Assembly (NCBI GenBank): GCA_946405695.1
Contig: CAMJIA010000003.1
Location: forward strand, 11,650 to 75,649
DNA: 64,000 bases
Reading direction: 5' to 3'
Source of the DNA: an uncultured Prevotellaceae bacterium
GTDB taxonomy: Bacteria > Bacteroidota > Bacteroidia > Bacteroidales > Bacteroidaceae
The position numbers and the translations under genes were made by a program. Under the pieces are notes generated by a model that was not told the origin of the DNA, did no database searches, and saw only the letters and a list, made by a program, of their open reading frames with translations. Each line of letters opens with the position of its first letter. Position 1 is the first letter of the stretch. Of the stretch, positions 27,076 to 35,425 are shown in pieces.

Positions 27076-29322
27076 TTACCACTCAACAATCTGGCCTTTT
27101 ACTGGAGACTTGTACCAGTCTGGATTGCTGTCCATGTCAGCGCCCCATTTACCAAACAACGTATAAGCATCACTGATATTGGTACGCTCCTTAGCCCAGA
27201 ACCACTTGCCTTCGTCATTACCAGAGACCATGACACGGAAAGGAGTCTCACCAGCCTTTGGACCACCCACAGTAACAATCTCACCACTACTTCTAGTCAC
27301 CTGGATATTGATGTTCAGATCGGCAGGAGACTTACCCTGTGGCACGTTTACTGTTCCCAATACGGCAAGAGGCATCTTAACGAAGTTCTTGGTATTGTCA
27401 CCAAAGGAACCATATTCATGCACCTCATTACCAATCTGGACATTATCACAGAACACTTTCTGCAGCAACGTACCACCGATAGCACATAGCTCTACCGTCG
27501 AGATATTATTCTCATCGGGTGTGCTAACACGCACCACGACATCATTGAAGTCGAAGTCATCACTGGTTCCAAGGTCCTCGAAAGCAAAGTAGGTATAACT
27601 CTTAACATTTTCACGCTTGCCACCGCTGCCCTTAAAACCGGGGTTACACGTTCCTGACTCGACATCATAGGTAGTACCGAGGTTGCTGACCTTGTCGACA
27701 ATGGCGTTCTCTCCCAGATGATAGTGAGGGCAGGAGCCTATGCCGCCATTAGCCTTGGCAGCATCACTGGTACCATCGAGATAACCCTGTGGGAAGTGGT
27801 ATGTATCATAGGCAACAACGAGGTAATTGAAATAGTTGGCCATGAAGTTATTGGGATTGCTGGGATCGGCCATCACAATCTTATCAGCATGGAACACAGC
27901 ATAACCATTGGCACTCGTCTTAGGACCATAGATACCATAAATGTCCTTGGTAATGTCCATCTTCGCCTCGTCGTTGACCTGGAAGACCGACTGAGCACCC
28001 ATCCAGATGTAAGAGGGGCCGTCCATCCACAGTTTCTCTGTGACAACACCTGCACCAGCATCCATCTTGAATCCGTTTCTGTCCAAATTATCACCCAAGT
28101 CGATGTAGAAAGTGTCGTCGACCGTCAACTTACAGTTATTGATAACATTGGGGCTACCAGCAGTATAGTTAAAATTGCCCGTATGGTAGTCGCCATCGTT
28201 CTGCCAAGTACAGTCGTTGCTGTTGACGATGGTATTGTTATTAACTACAAAGTGACCACCTGCAACGTTGAGTATGTGGCCAGAACCCTCCACGGTGACA
28301 TCGCCACCAGTGACATTAAGAGTCCCTTCGTTGATAATCTCTGAACCTGCGTTGAACACATGCAGGCCACCCTTACAGGTCAGAATATTTTGGTTATAAA
28401 TTCCACCATTGTTATAAGGACCAGTCATGCCCTCAACGATGACGGTACCCTGGTTGTAGATTATCACACCAGCAGACAAATTCTGATCGAACGTAACAAT
28501 AGCACCCGGGGCTACATACATGGCATGATTGCCCGCCAGTTTATAACTGAACGTCTGTGTAAAATGCACATTAGCACCTGGCAGGATGTAGTAGCGCACA
28601 GCAGAGGCTGCATCTGACGGATTGCTGAATGTCAGGTTGCGTTCACCGTCGATATAGTAATATGCATTGCCATTGTATGGGTTCAAATTGTGATTCTTCC
28701 CTTCAGGCAGATAATAGTTGGTAATTGTAGAAGTGTGAGCGTAATATTCGTTAGCCGAATAGATATTTTCTGTCGGCATAGCCATAGCATAATCGCTGTC
28801 ATCGGGACGTGCTGTTGTGAACGTGTGCGAAGATTTGATTATTCGGCGCGCAGCACGAGCACCAGCTGGTTCAGACGATGTGTAGAACTGAGCCTTAATA
28901 GTAGACTCTGTTGCATCAAAAGCCAACACATCAATCACGTTGCCTGCTTCGTTAAATACGGCGGCATATAACATTATTACGTCCGACGGTTTAGAAATGG
29001 TGATATCCACAGCTGTACCTGCACTCACTTTCGTCTCTGCAAGATAGGCAGCATCAACATTGGTCAGCGGATCGACCGTAAAGACACGCATTATACCAGA
29101 CTTCGCACTAGTCAGATTAATCTGGGTTGTCACTGTCGTATTCCACGTCTGGCGCGAATCGACATTCTGTCCGCCCATGACAATGTTTTTGAAATTGGAA
29201 GCATACTCTTCCGCATCACGCTGTGTAGCATCGTTTGTCTGGAACCATGCATCGTGAGAACAACTGACAGTTATTATGGCCACTCCTAAAAGGGCGACTC
29301 CTTTCATCAAATACTTTTTCAT
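27076..29322 (-). CDS. LruC-type/DUF4842 surface lipoprotein, paralogue 1
   Basis: A 748-residue predicted lipoprotein: signal peptide with lipobox ITVSC (Cys about residue 21). The central part (about 200-500) is rich in short beta-strand repeats with many Gly/Asn and phrases such as NGGIYNQNIL and NEGTLNVTGGDVTVEG, suggesting a right-handed beta-helix. The C-terminal part opens with YFAFEDLGTSDDFDFNDVVV. The FED...DxDFNDVV motif is typical of LruC/DUF4842 domains, which resemble Ca-binding surface folds. It is homologous in layout to the divergent neighbour starting at 29471. Function unknown; cell-surface location is inferred from the lipobox. Confidence 0.75.
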   Translation of the reverse strand: MKKYLMKGVALLGVAIITVSCSHDAWFQTNDATQRDAEEYASNFKNIVMGGQNVDSRQTWNTTVTTQINLTSAKSGIMRVFTVDPLTNVDAAYLAETKVSAGTAVDITISKPSDVIMLYAAVFNEAGNVIDVLAFDATESTIKAQFYTSSEPAGARAARRIIKSSHTFTTARPDDSDYAMAMPTENIYSANEYYAHTSTITNYYLPEGKNHNLNPYNGNAYYYIDGERNLTFSNPSDAASAVRYYILPGANVHFTQTFSYKLAGNHAMYVAPGAIVTFDQNLSAGVIIYNQGTVIVEGMTGPYNNGGIYNQNILTCKGGLHVFNAGSEIINEGTLNVTGGDVTVEGSGHILNVAGGHFVVNNNTIVNSNDCTWQNDGDYHTGNFNYTAGSPNVINNCKLTVDDTFYIDLGDNLDRNGFKMDAGAGVVTEKLWMDGPSYIWMGAQSVFQVNDEAKMDITKDIYGIYGPKTSANGYAVFHADKIVMADPSNPNNFMANYFNYLVVAYDTYHFPQGYLDGTSDAAKANGGIGSCPHYHLGENAIVDKVSNLGTTYDVESGTCNPGFKGSGGKRENVKSYTYFAFEDLGTSDDFDFNDVVVRVSTPDENNISTVELCAIGGTLLQKVFCDNVQIGNEVHEYGSFGDNTKNFVKMPLAVLGTVNVPQGKSPADLNINIQVTRSSGEIVTVGGPKAGETPFRVMVSGNDEGKWFWAKERTNISDAYTLFGKWGADMDSNPDWYKSPVKGQIVEW

Positions 29323-29359
29323 TTAGCTAAACTATTTTAACAAGTCTTGTTTTCGGCTG

Positions 29360-29439
29360 CAAAGTTAGCAATTATTTCGTTAAATATCAAATATTTTACT
29401 ATAAAATTGTGCTAGTTAGGATTTTTTTGCTTAACTTTG
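29360..29439. promoter_or_regulatory. Divergent promoter region of the two LruC-type lipoprotein genes
   Basis: A minus-strand TAACTTTG (plus CAAAGTTA, 29360-29367) serves the left gene. A plus-strand TAACTTTG (29432-29439), with TTG at 29407-29409 (22-bp spacing), serves the right gene. The two -7 elements are identical in sequence, which could allow common control. Confidence 0.6.
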
Positions 29440-29470
29440 CACCCGAATATCGATATCATTATAATAAAGT

Positions 29471-31948
29471 ATGCGCATGAAGAAACATTTTTGGATTGCT
29501 ATGGCCGTGCTGTCGTTGGGCGTAACAGCATGTAAGGACGATGTCAGTTTCGACCAAGAGACCTATGACGAATTAATCAATAAGGCCTTTCCCGTCGAAA
29601 ATGTCGACCCTAACCACCAGTGGGCTACTGTTGGCAAAGCGACTGGAAGCATCACTGTTAATGGTGACTATGGTGAAACCTATAAAGTAGGCTTGTATCT
29701 CGGCCACCCAGAGATAACAACATCCTCCAAGCAGTTGTATTTTGGCGAGGTCTTAAGTGGCGAAACATTAAATGTCACCTTCTCCCACCCAGTAGCTACT
29801 GATGTTATATATATAGGCATCTTTGACAAAGACGGACGACGCGTCTATATGAATGCGCCAATAGTAGACGGGCACGTAGATGCTGTCTATGGTGCAGCTG
29901 CCAGCGCGTCCCGCCGTGCTTCTGAGGCAGATGCTCCACAGTATGCGAAAACAGCTAATGACTATTTGAACCCTGCCAACACTCAGAATGTCATCAGCGA
30001 GGACGCCATGAAACAATATCCAGCCTTGACTGACGATATTATAGCCGCACAAGCCACACTGACCAACGGCACATGGACGTGGAGCCAGGAGAAAGGCAGC
30101 TACCAGGTATTCCCTGGTGGTGGGGACGGAAAACACTGGTATGTCGCCCCTAACACTACCATTACTAAGGTATTCAATGTCAATGGCACGTATGGCGTTT
30201 ATAATGATGTTGTCATTTATGTTGAGGGTACGATGCATGTCAACGGAAATACTCTCAATGGTCCTACGATAGTGATTGCAGAAGGCGGTGAGATGATTAT
30301 CGACGGCAATACCAGTTGTACTAACGCCGGACGTTTCGTCGTGCTGCCTGGTGGTAAGATTACCGGTGCCGATGGTAAATTGTGGGATAACAGCAATGGT
30401 AGCTATTGCTATAATGCCGGAACCATCGACTTCAACGGTATCATGAACCTCAATGGTACGAACTTCTATAATTGTGGTACTGTCAATGTAGACATACTAA
30501 CAGGTACTGCTGGCGACACAAAATTCACAAACTTTGGAAAAATTACAGCAAATACCAACAGTTATGCAGGTTCAACATATAACCAGACATGGGTGAACGC
30601 TTGTTATGTGCATTTCAAACAGAGTGCGGGCTTAGGTAGTTCGATTTTGCTATCGGGTAGCCGTTTCGACGTTGATGGCGACTGCAAGCCCGTAGCCGGC
30701 ACGATAGAAATGCAAAACCAGAGTGAACTGAAAGTCGATGGACTGCTCCATGCCAACGGTGTAACCTTCAACGGTCCGTCTAGCAATGGTCAGTATGCCA
30801 TTCTGAAGATGGCAAAGCTTGGTGCAACATGGACGGATGGCATCACTTGCAACAATTTCGTATATGTCGACTTGGATCCCAATGAGATTTACGGCAAAGA
30901 CCAAAATCTCTCTTTGAACTATAAGGATTTAGGGGACAATTATCAGTATGGTGCTGCGGCCGGCATTATTAACTATAAGATTCACTATTGGGTAAATGAG
31001 AATAATGCTCTTAACGAGATTACCATTCCCGAGGGATGTGGCAATTCGGGCGGTTTCAATCCCGATGGTAATGACGGTGATGATGAGATTCCAGAGCCAA
31101 ACTCGTTCTCTTTCCGCTACTGCTTCGAGGACAACTTCCCTGATGCTGGTGACTATGACTTCAACGATGTGGTGCTCACCGTTACACCTACATTGAATGA
31201 CAAAACGCTGACCATTCAGGTTAGTCTCGACGCTGTAGGTGCCACCAAGACGCTTGCAGCAGCCATTCGTCTGATTAGCCTTAAGAGTACCGATTTGGAG
31301 GAATATACTGTCACCCAAGGTTTTGCATCACCAGAAGATGAAGGTGGTTTGGGAACCTATGATAACATTGACACTAGGGAAACTTTCCTCGTAGAAGACC
31401 AGAAGCCCAACAACACCAGCAATATGGTTATCGTACTCTTCAAGGATGCCCACTGGGCTATCAATCCTCAGAAGACCTCAACTGGTACGGTAGAACGCAC
31501 TTTCTTTAACACCGTAAAGGCTGGTGATTACTACGAAAGAAATGTAGACGTTAAGACAGCCACCTACAAACTGGTCTTCAAAGATGCCGACAAGGCAAAG
31601 ACCATGCTCGCCGAGAATCTCTACGATGTATTTATCGTAGAACCATACAATGGTGCATATTGGGAGGTACATACTGTCCAAAATGGTTTCAAGACCGACC
31701 AGGTTATCACGAATCGCAAGCCTGAACCTGGTTATTCAGATGCTTATGGCAGTAACATGCCTTGGGCTATTATGGTACCTGGCGACTTCAAGTATCCCTA
31801 CGAATGGCAGATTATTGGCAAGCGTAGCGGTGGCGTCCTCACTGGTGCCTACCAGACAGCCGGACACTCTTTTGCTGAATGGGCAGAGAACAGTGAAGTT
31901 GCTACCGACTGGTACCTCTACCCCACCAGCGGTCTTGTCTACGAATAA
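29471..31948 (+). CDS. LruC-type/DUF4842 surface lipoprotein, paralogue 2
   Basis: An 825-residue predicted lipoprotein: lipobox GVTAC (Cys about residue 21), then KDDVSFDQETYDELINKAFPVENVD and a strand-rich domain. A beta-helix-like stretch with repeated Gly/Asn turns follows (about 220-480). The C-terminal domain has RYCFEDNFPDAGDYDFNDVV, the same FED...DYDFNDVV signature as the divergent neighbour. Layout (lipobox, short N-terminal domain, beta-helix, LruC-type domain) matches paralogue 1. Sequence identity outside the signature is low by eye. ATGs at 29471 and 29477 are both possible. Transcription ends at a clear terminator 23 bp past the stop. Function unknown. Confidence 0.75.
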   Translation: MRMKKHFWIAMAVLSLGVTACKDDVSFDQETYDELINKAFPVENVDPNHQWATVGKATGSITVNGDYGETYKVGLYLGHPEITTSSKQLYFGEVLSGETLNVTFSHPVATDVIYIGIFDKDGRRVYMNAPIVDGHVDAVYGAAASASRRASEADAPQYAKTANDYLNPANTQNVISEDAMKQYPALTDDIIAAQATLTNGTWTWSQEKGSYQVFPGGGDGKHWYVAPNTTITKVFNVNGTYGVYNDVVIYVEGTMHVNGNTLNGPTIVIAEGGEMIIDGNTSCTNAGRFVVLPGGKITGADGKLWDNSNGSYCYNAGTIDFNGIMNLNGTNFYNCGTVNVDILTGTAGDTKFTNFGKITANTNSYAGSTYNQTWVNACYVHFKQSAGLGSSILLSGSRFDVDGDCKPVAGTIEMQNQSELKVDGLLHANGVTFNGPSSNGQYAILKMAKLGATWTDGITCNNFVYVDLDPNEIYGKDQNLSLNYKDLGDNYQYGAAAGIINYKIHYWVNENNALNEITIPEGCGNSGGFNPDGNDGDDEIPEPNSFSFRYCFEDNFPDAGDYDFNDVVLTVTPTLNDKTLTIQVSLDAVGATKTLAAAIRLISLKSTDLEEYTVTQGFASPEDEGGLGTYDNIDTRETFLVEDQKPNNTSNMVIVLFKDAHWAINPQKTSTGTVERTFFNTVKAGDYYERNVDVKTATYKLVFKDADKAKTMLAENLYDVFIVEPYNGAYWEVHTVQNGFKTDQVITNRKPEPGYSDAYGSNMPWAIMVPGDFKYPYEWQIIGKRSGGVLTGAYQTAGHSFAEWAENSEVATDWYLYPTSGLVYE

Positions 31949-31971
31949 ACAACAATACTCTATATTTTGCC

Positions 31972-32000
31972 AAACCCCTCCGCATTTGGAGGGGTTTTGT
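31972..32000 (+). terminator. Intrinsic terminator after LruC-type paralogue 2
   Basis: Arms 31972-31981 and 31988-31997 (AAACCCCTCC / GGAGGGGTTT) are perfect around a 6-nt loop, followed by TTG. It separates the lipoprotein gene from the T9SS operon. Confidence 0.8.
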
Positions 32001-32044
32001 TATGTTTGATACAATAAATAAGGTGTAATATCGTTATAAACTAC

Positions 32045-32983
32045 GTGCTTAAGCAAAAAATAACGATCATTGCCTTGCTGTTGTTGGCAGTCACAGGAGT
32101 CTGGGCCCAGCAAGAGCCATCCTTCGCCCACTATTGGGCGATGGAACCGTCGTTTAATCCTGCTGCAGTGGGTAAATATTCGAAGCTGAACGTCACAGGC
32201 GCCTATGCCATGACATTGACAGGCTTTGAGAATGCACCACGCACCATGCACTTTGCTGCAGATATGCCACTTTACTTCATGAACCACTATCATGGTGTTG
32301 GTCTGCAGCTGGTAAACGACCAGATAGGCTTGTTCTCACACCAGCGTCTGACGGCACAGTACGCCTATAAACAATCACTCTTTGGCGGCACGCTGAGCAT
32401 TGGTCTGCAGGGTGGTGTTCTGAGCGAGAAATTCAAAGGCAGCGGACTGGATTTGGAGAATAGTAATGACCCTGCCTTCACGAAATCGGACGTCAATGGT
32501 GTCGCCATTGACTTGTCTGCCGGACTATACTATATGCATGGTCCGTGGTATGCCGGAGTGTCCGTGCTCCACGCCACAGCGCCCTCTATTGAACTGGGTG
32601 ACCGCTCCATCTACGATATCTCCAGAGCATATTATTTGACAGCCGGATACAATATTCAGCTACGAAATCCGTTGTTATCAATACACCCCTCTGTGTTGGC
32701 ACATACCGACGGCACCAGTCACCGTGTAAACGTAACAACGCGCCTGAAGTATACACACGAACAGAAAATGATGTATGCGGGTGTAGGCTACAGTCCCAAC
32801 AACTCGGTGACAGCGCTCATCGGCGGTTTCTTCCACGGCATCACTATCGGCTACAGCTACGAGGTGTATACCTCTGTGCTCAAGATAGGCAACGGAAGCC
32901 ATGAGTTGTTCGTGGGTTACCAGACGGACCTAATCTTCCAAAAGAAGGGACGCAACAAGCACCAGAGTGTGAGGATTCTTTAG
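32045..32983 (+). CDS. porP: T9SS outer-membrane protein PorP/SprF family
   Basis: A 312-residue outer-membrane protein, first gene of the T9SS core operon. The signal peptide ends near VTGVWAQQ. The mature start, EPSFAHYWAMEPSFNPAAVG, is the conserved opening of PorP/SprF proteins (QxxxYxxxxxxxNPAxAG), followed by an amphipathic beta-barrel. Family members act with GldK-N in export or anchoring of T9SS substrates. The start codon is GTG at 32045: it directly precedes a normal signal peptide and no ATG fits. The operon order porP-gldK-gldL-gldM-gldN is the same as in Porphyromonas gingivalis. A weak promoter (TTTG 32005-32008) may lie upstream. Confidence 0.92.
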   Translation: MLKQKITIIALLLLAVTGVWAQQEPSFAHYWAMEPSFNPAAVGKYSKLNVTGAYAMTLTGFENAPRTMHFAADMPLYFMNHYHGVGLQLVNDQIGLFSHQRLTAQYAYKQSLFGGTLSIGLQGGVLSEKFKGSGLDLENSNDPAFTKSDVNGVAIDLSAGLYYMHGPWYAGVSVLHATAPSIELGDRSIYDISRAYYLTAGYNIQLRNPLLSIHPSVLAHTDGTSHRVNVTTRLKYTHEQKMMYAGVGYSPNNSVTALIGGFFHGITIGYSYEVYTSVLKIGNGSHELFVGYQTDLIFQKKGRNKHQSVRIL

Positions 32984-33034
32984 AAGTTAAAGAAGTTAAG
33001 GAGTTAAAGAAGATAGATGAAGATAAAAGAAGAT

Positions 33035-34483
33035 ATGAAAAAAATTATTAGTATAGCAATTTGCACCATGATGGTGACACTGCTTACCGCCTGCTTTGGC
33101 AGTAAGATGGCGTCATCGTCAGGTGGCGAAGTTACTGGTGTCAGCGGTCGCGCATTCAGCGAGCCCGCTCCCTATGGTATGACACTCATCAAACGTGGTC
33201 ATCTGCGCATGGGTATCGACAAGAAAGACTCGCTGTGGGGTAAACAGACTCCTGTACGCGACATCTCAGTAGAAGGTTTCTGGATGGACGAACGCGAGGT
33301 GACCAACTCTATGTATCGTCAGTTTGTGAACTATGTGCGTGATTCCATTCTGCGCGAGCGTTTGGCAGATCCTGCCTATGGTGGCGACGAGAGTTACAAA
33401 ATTGAGGAAGACAAGAACGGCGACCCCGTGAAGCCTCATCTGAACTGGAAGAAGCAGTTGCCCCGCAAGCCCAACGAGGACGAGCAGCGAGCTATTGAGA
33501 GCTTGTATGTGACGAATCCCGTGACTGGCGAGAAGATGCTCGACAGCAAGCAGATGAACTATCGCTATGAGGTTTACGACTACACAGAAGCCGCCAAGCG
33601 CAAGTATCGTCTCAATCCAGAGGAGCGCGTACTAAATACAGACATACGTCCTAACGCCAACGAACAGATCTGGATTTCCAAGGACACCGCCTACATCAAC
33701 GACGAAGGGCAGATTGTTCGCGAGACCATCAACCGTGAACACACTGGACCTTGGGACTTCCTTAATACCTATATTATAAATATATACCCAGACACCACTT
33801 GCTGGGTGAACGACTTCCCCAACGCTGACAACGAGAGTTATATGCGCTACTATTTCTCAAATGCCGCCTATAACGACTATCCCGTAGTAGGTGTTACGTG
33901 GGAACAGGCCAACGCCTTCTGTGCATGGCGTACAGAATATCTTCTGCGCGGACTGGGTGCCGCTGCCCGTTTTGTACAGCGCTACCGTCTGCCGACAGAA
34001 GCCGAATGGGAATTTGCTGCTCGTGGTAAGGATCAGAACGAATTCCCATGGGACAACGAGGATGTGGCTAGCGGTAACGGCTGTTTCTTCGCCAACTTCA
34101 AGCCCGACAATGGTAACTACACCAAGGATGGCAACCTTATAACCAGCAGAACAGGTATCTACTCCTCCAACTCGAATGGTCTGTACGATATGGCTGGTAA
34201 TGTGGCTGAATGGTGCTCAACCATCTATACCGAAGCTGGTGTCGAGGCCATGAACGATATCAATCCACAGCTGACTTATAATGCTGCCAAAGAAGACCCC
34301 TACCGTCTGAAGAAAAAATCAGTTCGTGGCGGTTCATGGAAAGACCCTGAAAGTTATATCCGTTCGGCCTGGCGCTCGTATGAATATCAAAACCAGCCCC
34401 GCTCGTATATTGGTTTCCGTTGTGTACGCTCGTTGGCCAATACTACCAGTGATAAGATTAAAGTAAAGAAAGGAAAGAAGTAA
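33035..34483 (+). CDS. gldK: T9SS ring lipoprotein GldK/PorK
   Basis: An outer-membrane lipoprotein that forms, with GldN, the periplasmic ring of the type IX secretion machine. Signal peptide with lipobox LLTAC, then a formylglycine-generating-enzyme/sulfatase-modifying fold. Its signatures are WMDEREVTNSMYRQFV, LPTEAEWEFAARG, GNVAEWC, VRGGSWKD and YIGFRCVR. I use the ATG at 33035 (MKKIISIA), which gives a normal signal peptide. An in-frame ATG at 33017 would add MKIKED and lies in a short-repeat tract (32982-33019). The stop codon overlaps the gldL ATG by one base (TAATG). Confidence 0.93.
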   Translation: MKKIISIAICTMMVTLLTACFGSKMASSSGGEVTGVSGRAFSEPAPYGMTLIKRGHLRMGIDKKDSLWGKQTPVRDISVEGFWMDEREVTNSMYRQFVNYVRDSILRERLADPAYGGDESYKIEEDKNGDPVKPHLNWKKQLPRKPNEDEQRAIESLYVTNPVTGEKMLDSKQMNYRYEVYDYTEAAKRKYRLNPEERVLNTDIRPNANEQIWISKDTAYINDEGQIVRETINREHTGPWDFLNTYIINIYPDTTCWVNDFPNADNESYMRYYFSNAAYNDYPVVGVTWEQANAFCAWRTEYLLRGLGAAARFVQRYRLPTEAEWEFAARGKDQNEFPWDNEDVASGNGCFFANFKPDNGNYTKDGNLITSRTGIYSSNSNGLYDMAGNVAEWCSTIYTEAGVEAMNDINPQLTYNAAKEDPYRLKKKSVRGGSWKDPESYIRSAWRSYEYQNQPRSYIGFRCVRSLANTTSDKIKVKKGKK

Positions 34484-35382
34484 TGACTACATACAGTAAA
34501 CTGAATATTGTCTACCGCTTGCAGAAGTGGATGGATAGCGTGGCAGGACAGACATTCCTGAACTACGCCTACTCATGGGGTGCCTCCATCGTTATTCTGG
34601 GTACGCTGTTCAAGCTGACCCACCTGCCAGGAGCCAACTTCTTCCTGTTCTTAGGAATGGGTACGGAGGTGTTCGTGTTCTTTATCTCAGCCTTCGATCG
34701 TCCATTCGACAAGACTACAGACGGTATGGACCTCGACCTCCACATGGAAGAAGAGGATAGTGCAGAGCATACCGCTGAACAACCAGCTGTCGTCAGTGGT
34801 GGCATTATCGGTGGCGGTGTCGTTGGTGGCGGCATCGTTGGTGGCGGCATCGTTGGTGGCGGTGGCGGAACCATCGTGATTAATGGCGGTGGTGGTACTA
34901 TTGGTGATGGTGATGTCAGCGGGGAAACTGCTGACCACATTGATGAAGGCGGTACCATCAGCTTTGCTGGTGGTGGAGGCGTCATCGGAGGTGGTGTCAT
35001 TGGTGGTGGTGTCGTTGGTGGCGGTGTCGTTGGTGGCGGCATTGCTGCACCACAGCAGCCAGAGGTTCCTGGTATGGGTGAGGAACTGAAGGAAGCAACC
35101 TCTAACTATATCGACGAACTGAACCGACTGACAGAAATGCTCGCTGAAGTTTCTGCCCAAAGTCAGCGTCTGACACGCGACTCCGAGGAGATGGAGAACC
35201 TGAACCGCACACTGACAGGCATCAGCCGCGTCTATGAGATGCAGCTCAAGAGTGCTTCGTCACAGATTAACACCATCGACGAAATCAATGAGCAGACGCG
35301 CCACATGGCTGAACAGATTCAGGAGCTCAACAAGATCTATGCCCGCATGATTGAAGCCATGCAGGTAAAAATGAACCCATAA
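34483..35382 (+). CDS. gldL: T9SS motor protein GldL/PorL with a glycine-rich insert
   Basis: An inner-membrane protein that, with GldM, forms the proton-motive-force-driven T9SS motor. Two membrane helices are clear (about 28-45 and 50-70). Glu62 in the second helix lies where the functionally essential membrane Glu of GldL is known. The cytoplasmic part is unusual: residues about 105-135 and 160-188 are almost pure Gly/Val/Ile repeats of the type GGGVVGGGIV, separated by an acidic TADHIDEG segment. A coiled-coil-like C-terminal helix follows (about 195-299). At 299 residues it is longer than flavobacterial GldL but close to PorL. TAATG overlap with gldK. Confidence 0.92.
   Translation: MTTYSKLNIVYRLQKWMDSVAGQTFLNYAYSWGASIVILGTLFKLTHLPGANFFLFLGMGTEVFVFFISAFDRPFDKTTDGMDLDLHMEEEDSAEHTAEQPAVVSGGIIGGGVVGGGIVGGGIVGGGGGTIVINGGGGTIGDGDVSGETADHIDEGGTISFAGGGGVIGGGVIGGGVVGGGVVGGGIAAPQQPEVPGMGEELKEATSNYIDELNRLTEMLAEVSAQSQRLTRDSEEMENLNRTLTGISRVYEMQLKSASSQINTIDEINEQTRHMAEQIQELNKIYARMIEAMQVKMNP
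34795..35046 (+). repeat. Glycine-rich in-frame repeat tract within gldL
   Basis: Two blocks of GGTGGCGGTGTCGTT-like 12-15-bp units (34795-34872 and 34966-35046) encode GGGVVGGG-type peptide repeats. All units are multiples of three, so copy-number changes would keep the frame. The complementary strand gives a Pro/Thr-rich shadow frame that is not a gene. Confidence 0.8.
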
Positions 35383-35383
35383 G

Positions 35384-35409
35384 GCCCATGAGCCCTATGA
35401 GCCCAATAA
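35384..35409 (+). repeat. GCCCNATGA short tandem repeat in the gldL-gldM gap
   Basis: Three adjacent units of 8, 9 and 9 bp built on GCCC(T/A)ATGA fill most of the 43-bp gap between gldL and gldM. Confidence 0.6.
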
Positions 35410-35425
35410 GACAATTAAGAAGAAT

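Noticed and set aside
34569..35042. Pro/Thr-rich frame on the minus strand opposite gldL
   Set aside because: It is the complement of the glycine-rich repeats; PPPTTPPP arises directly from GGTGGC units.
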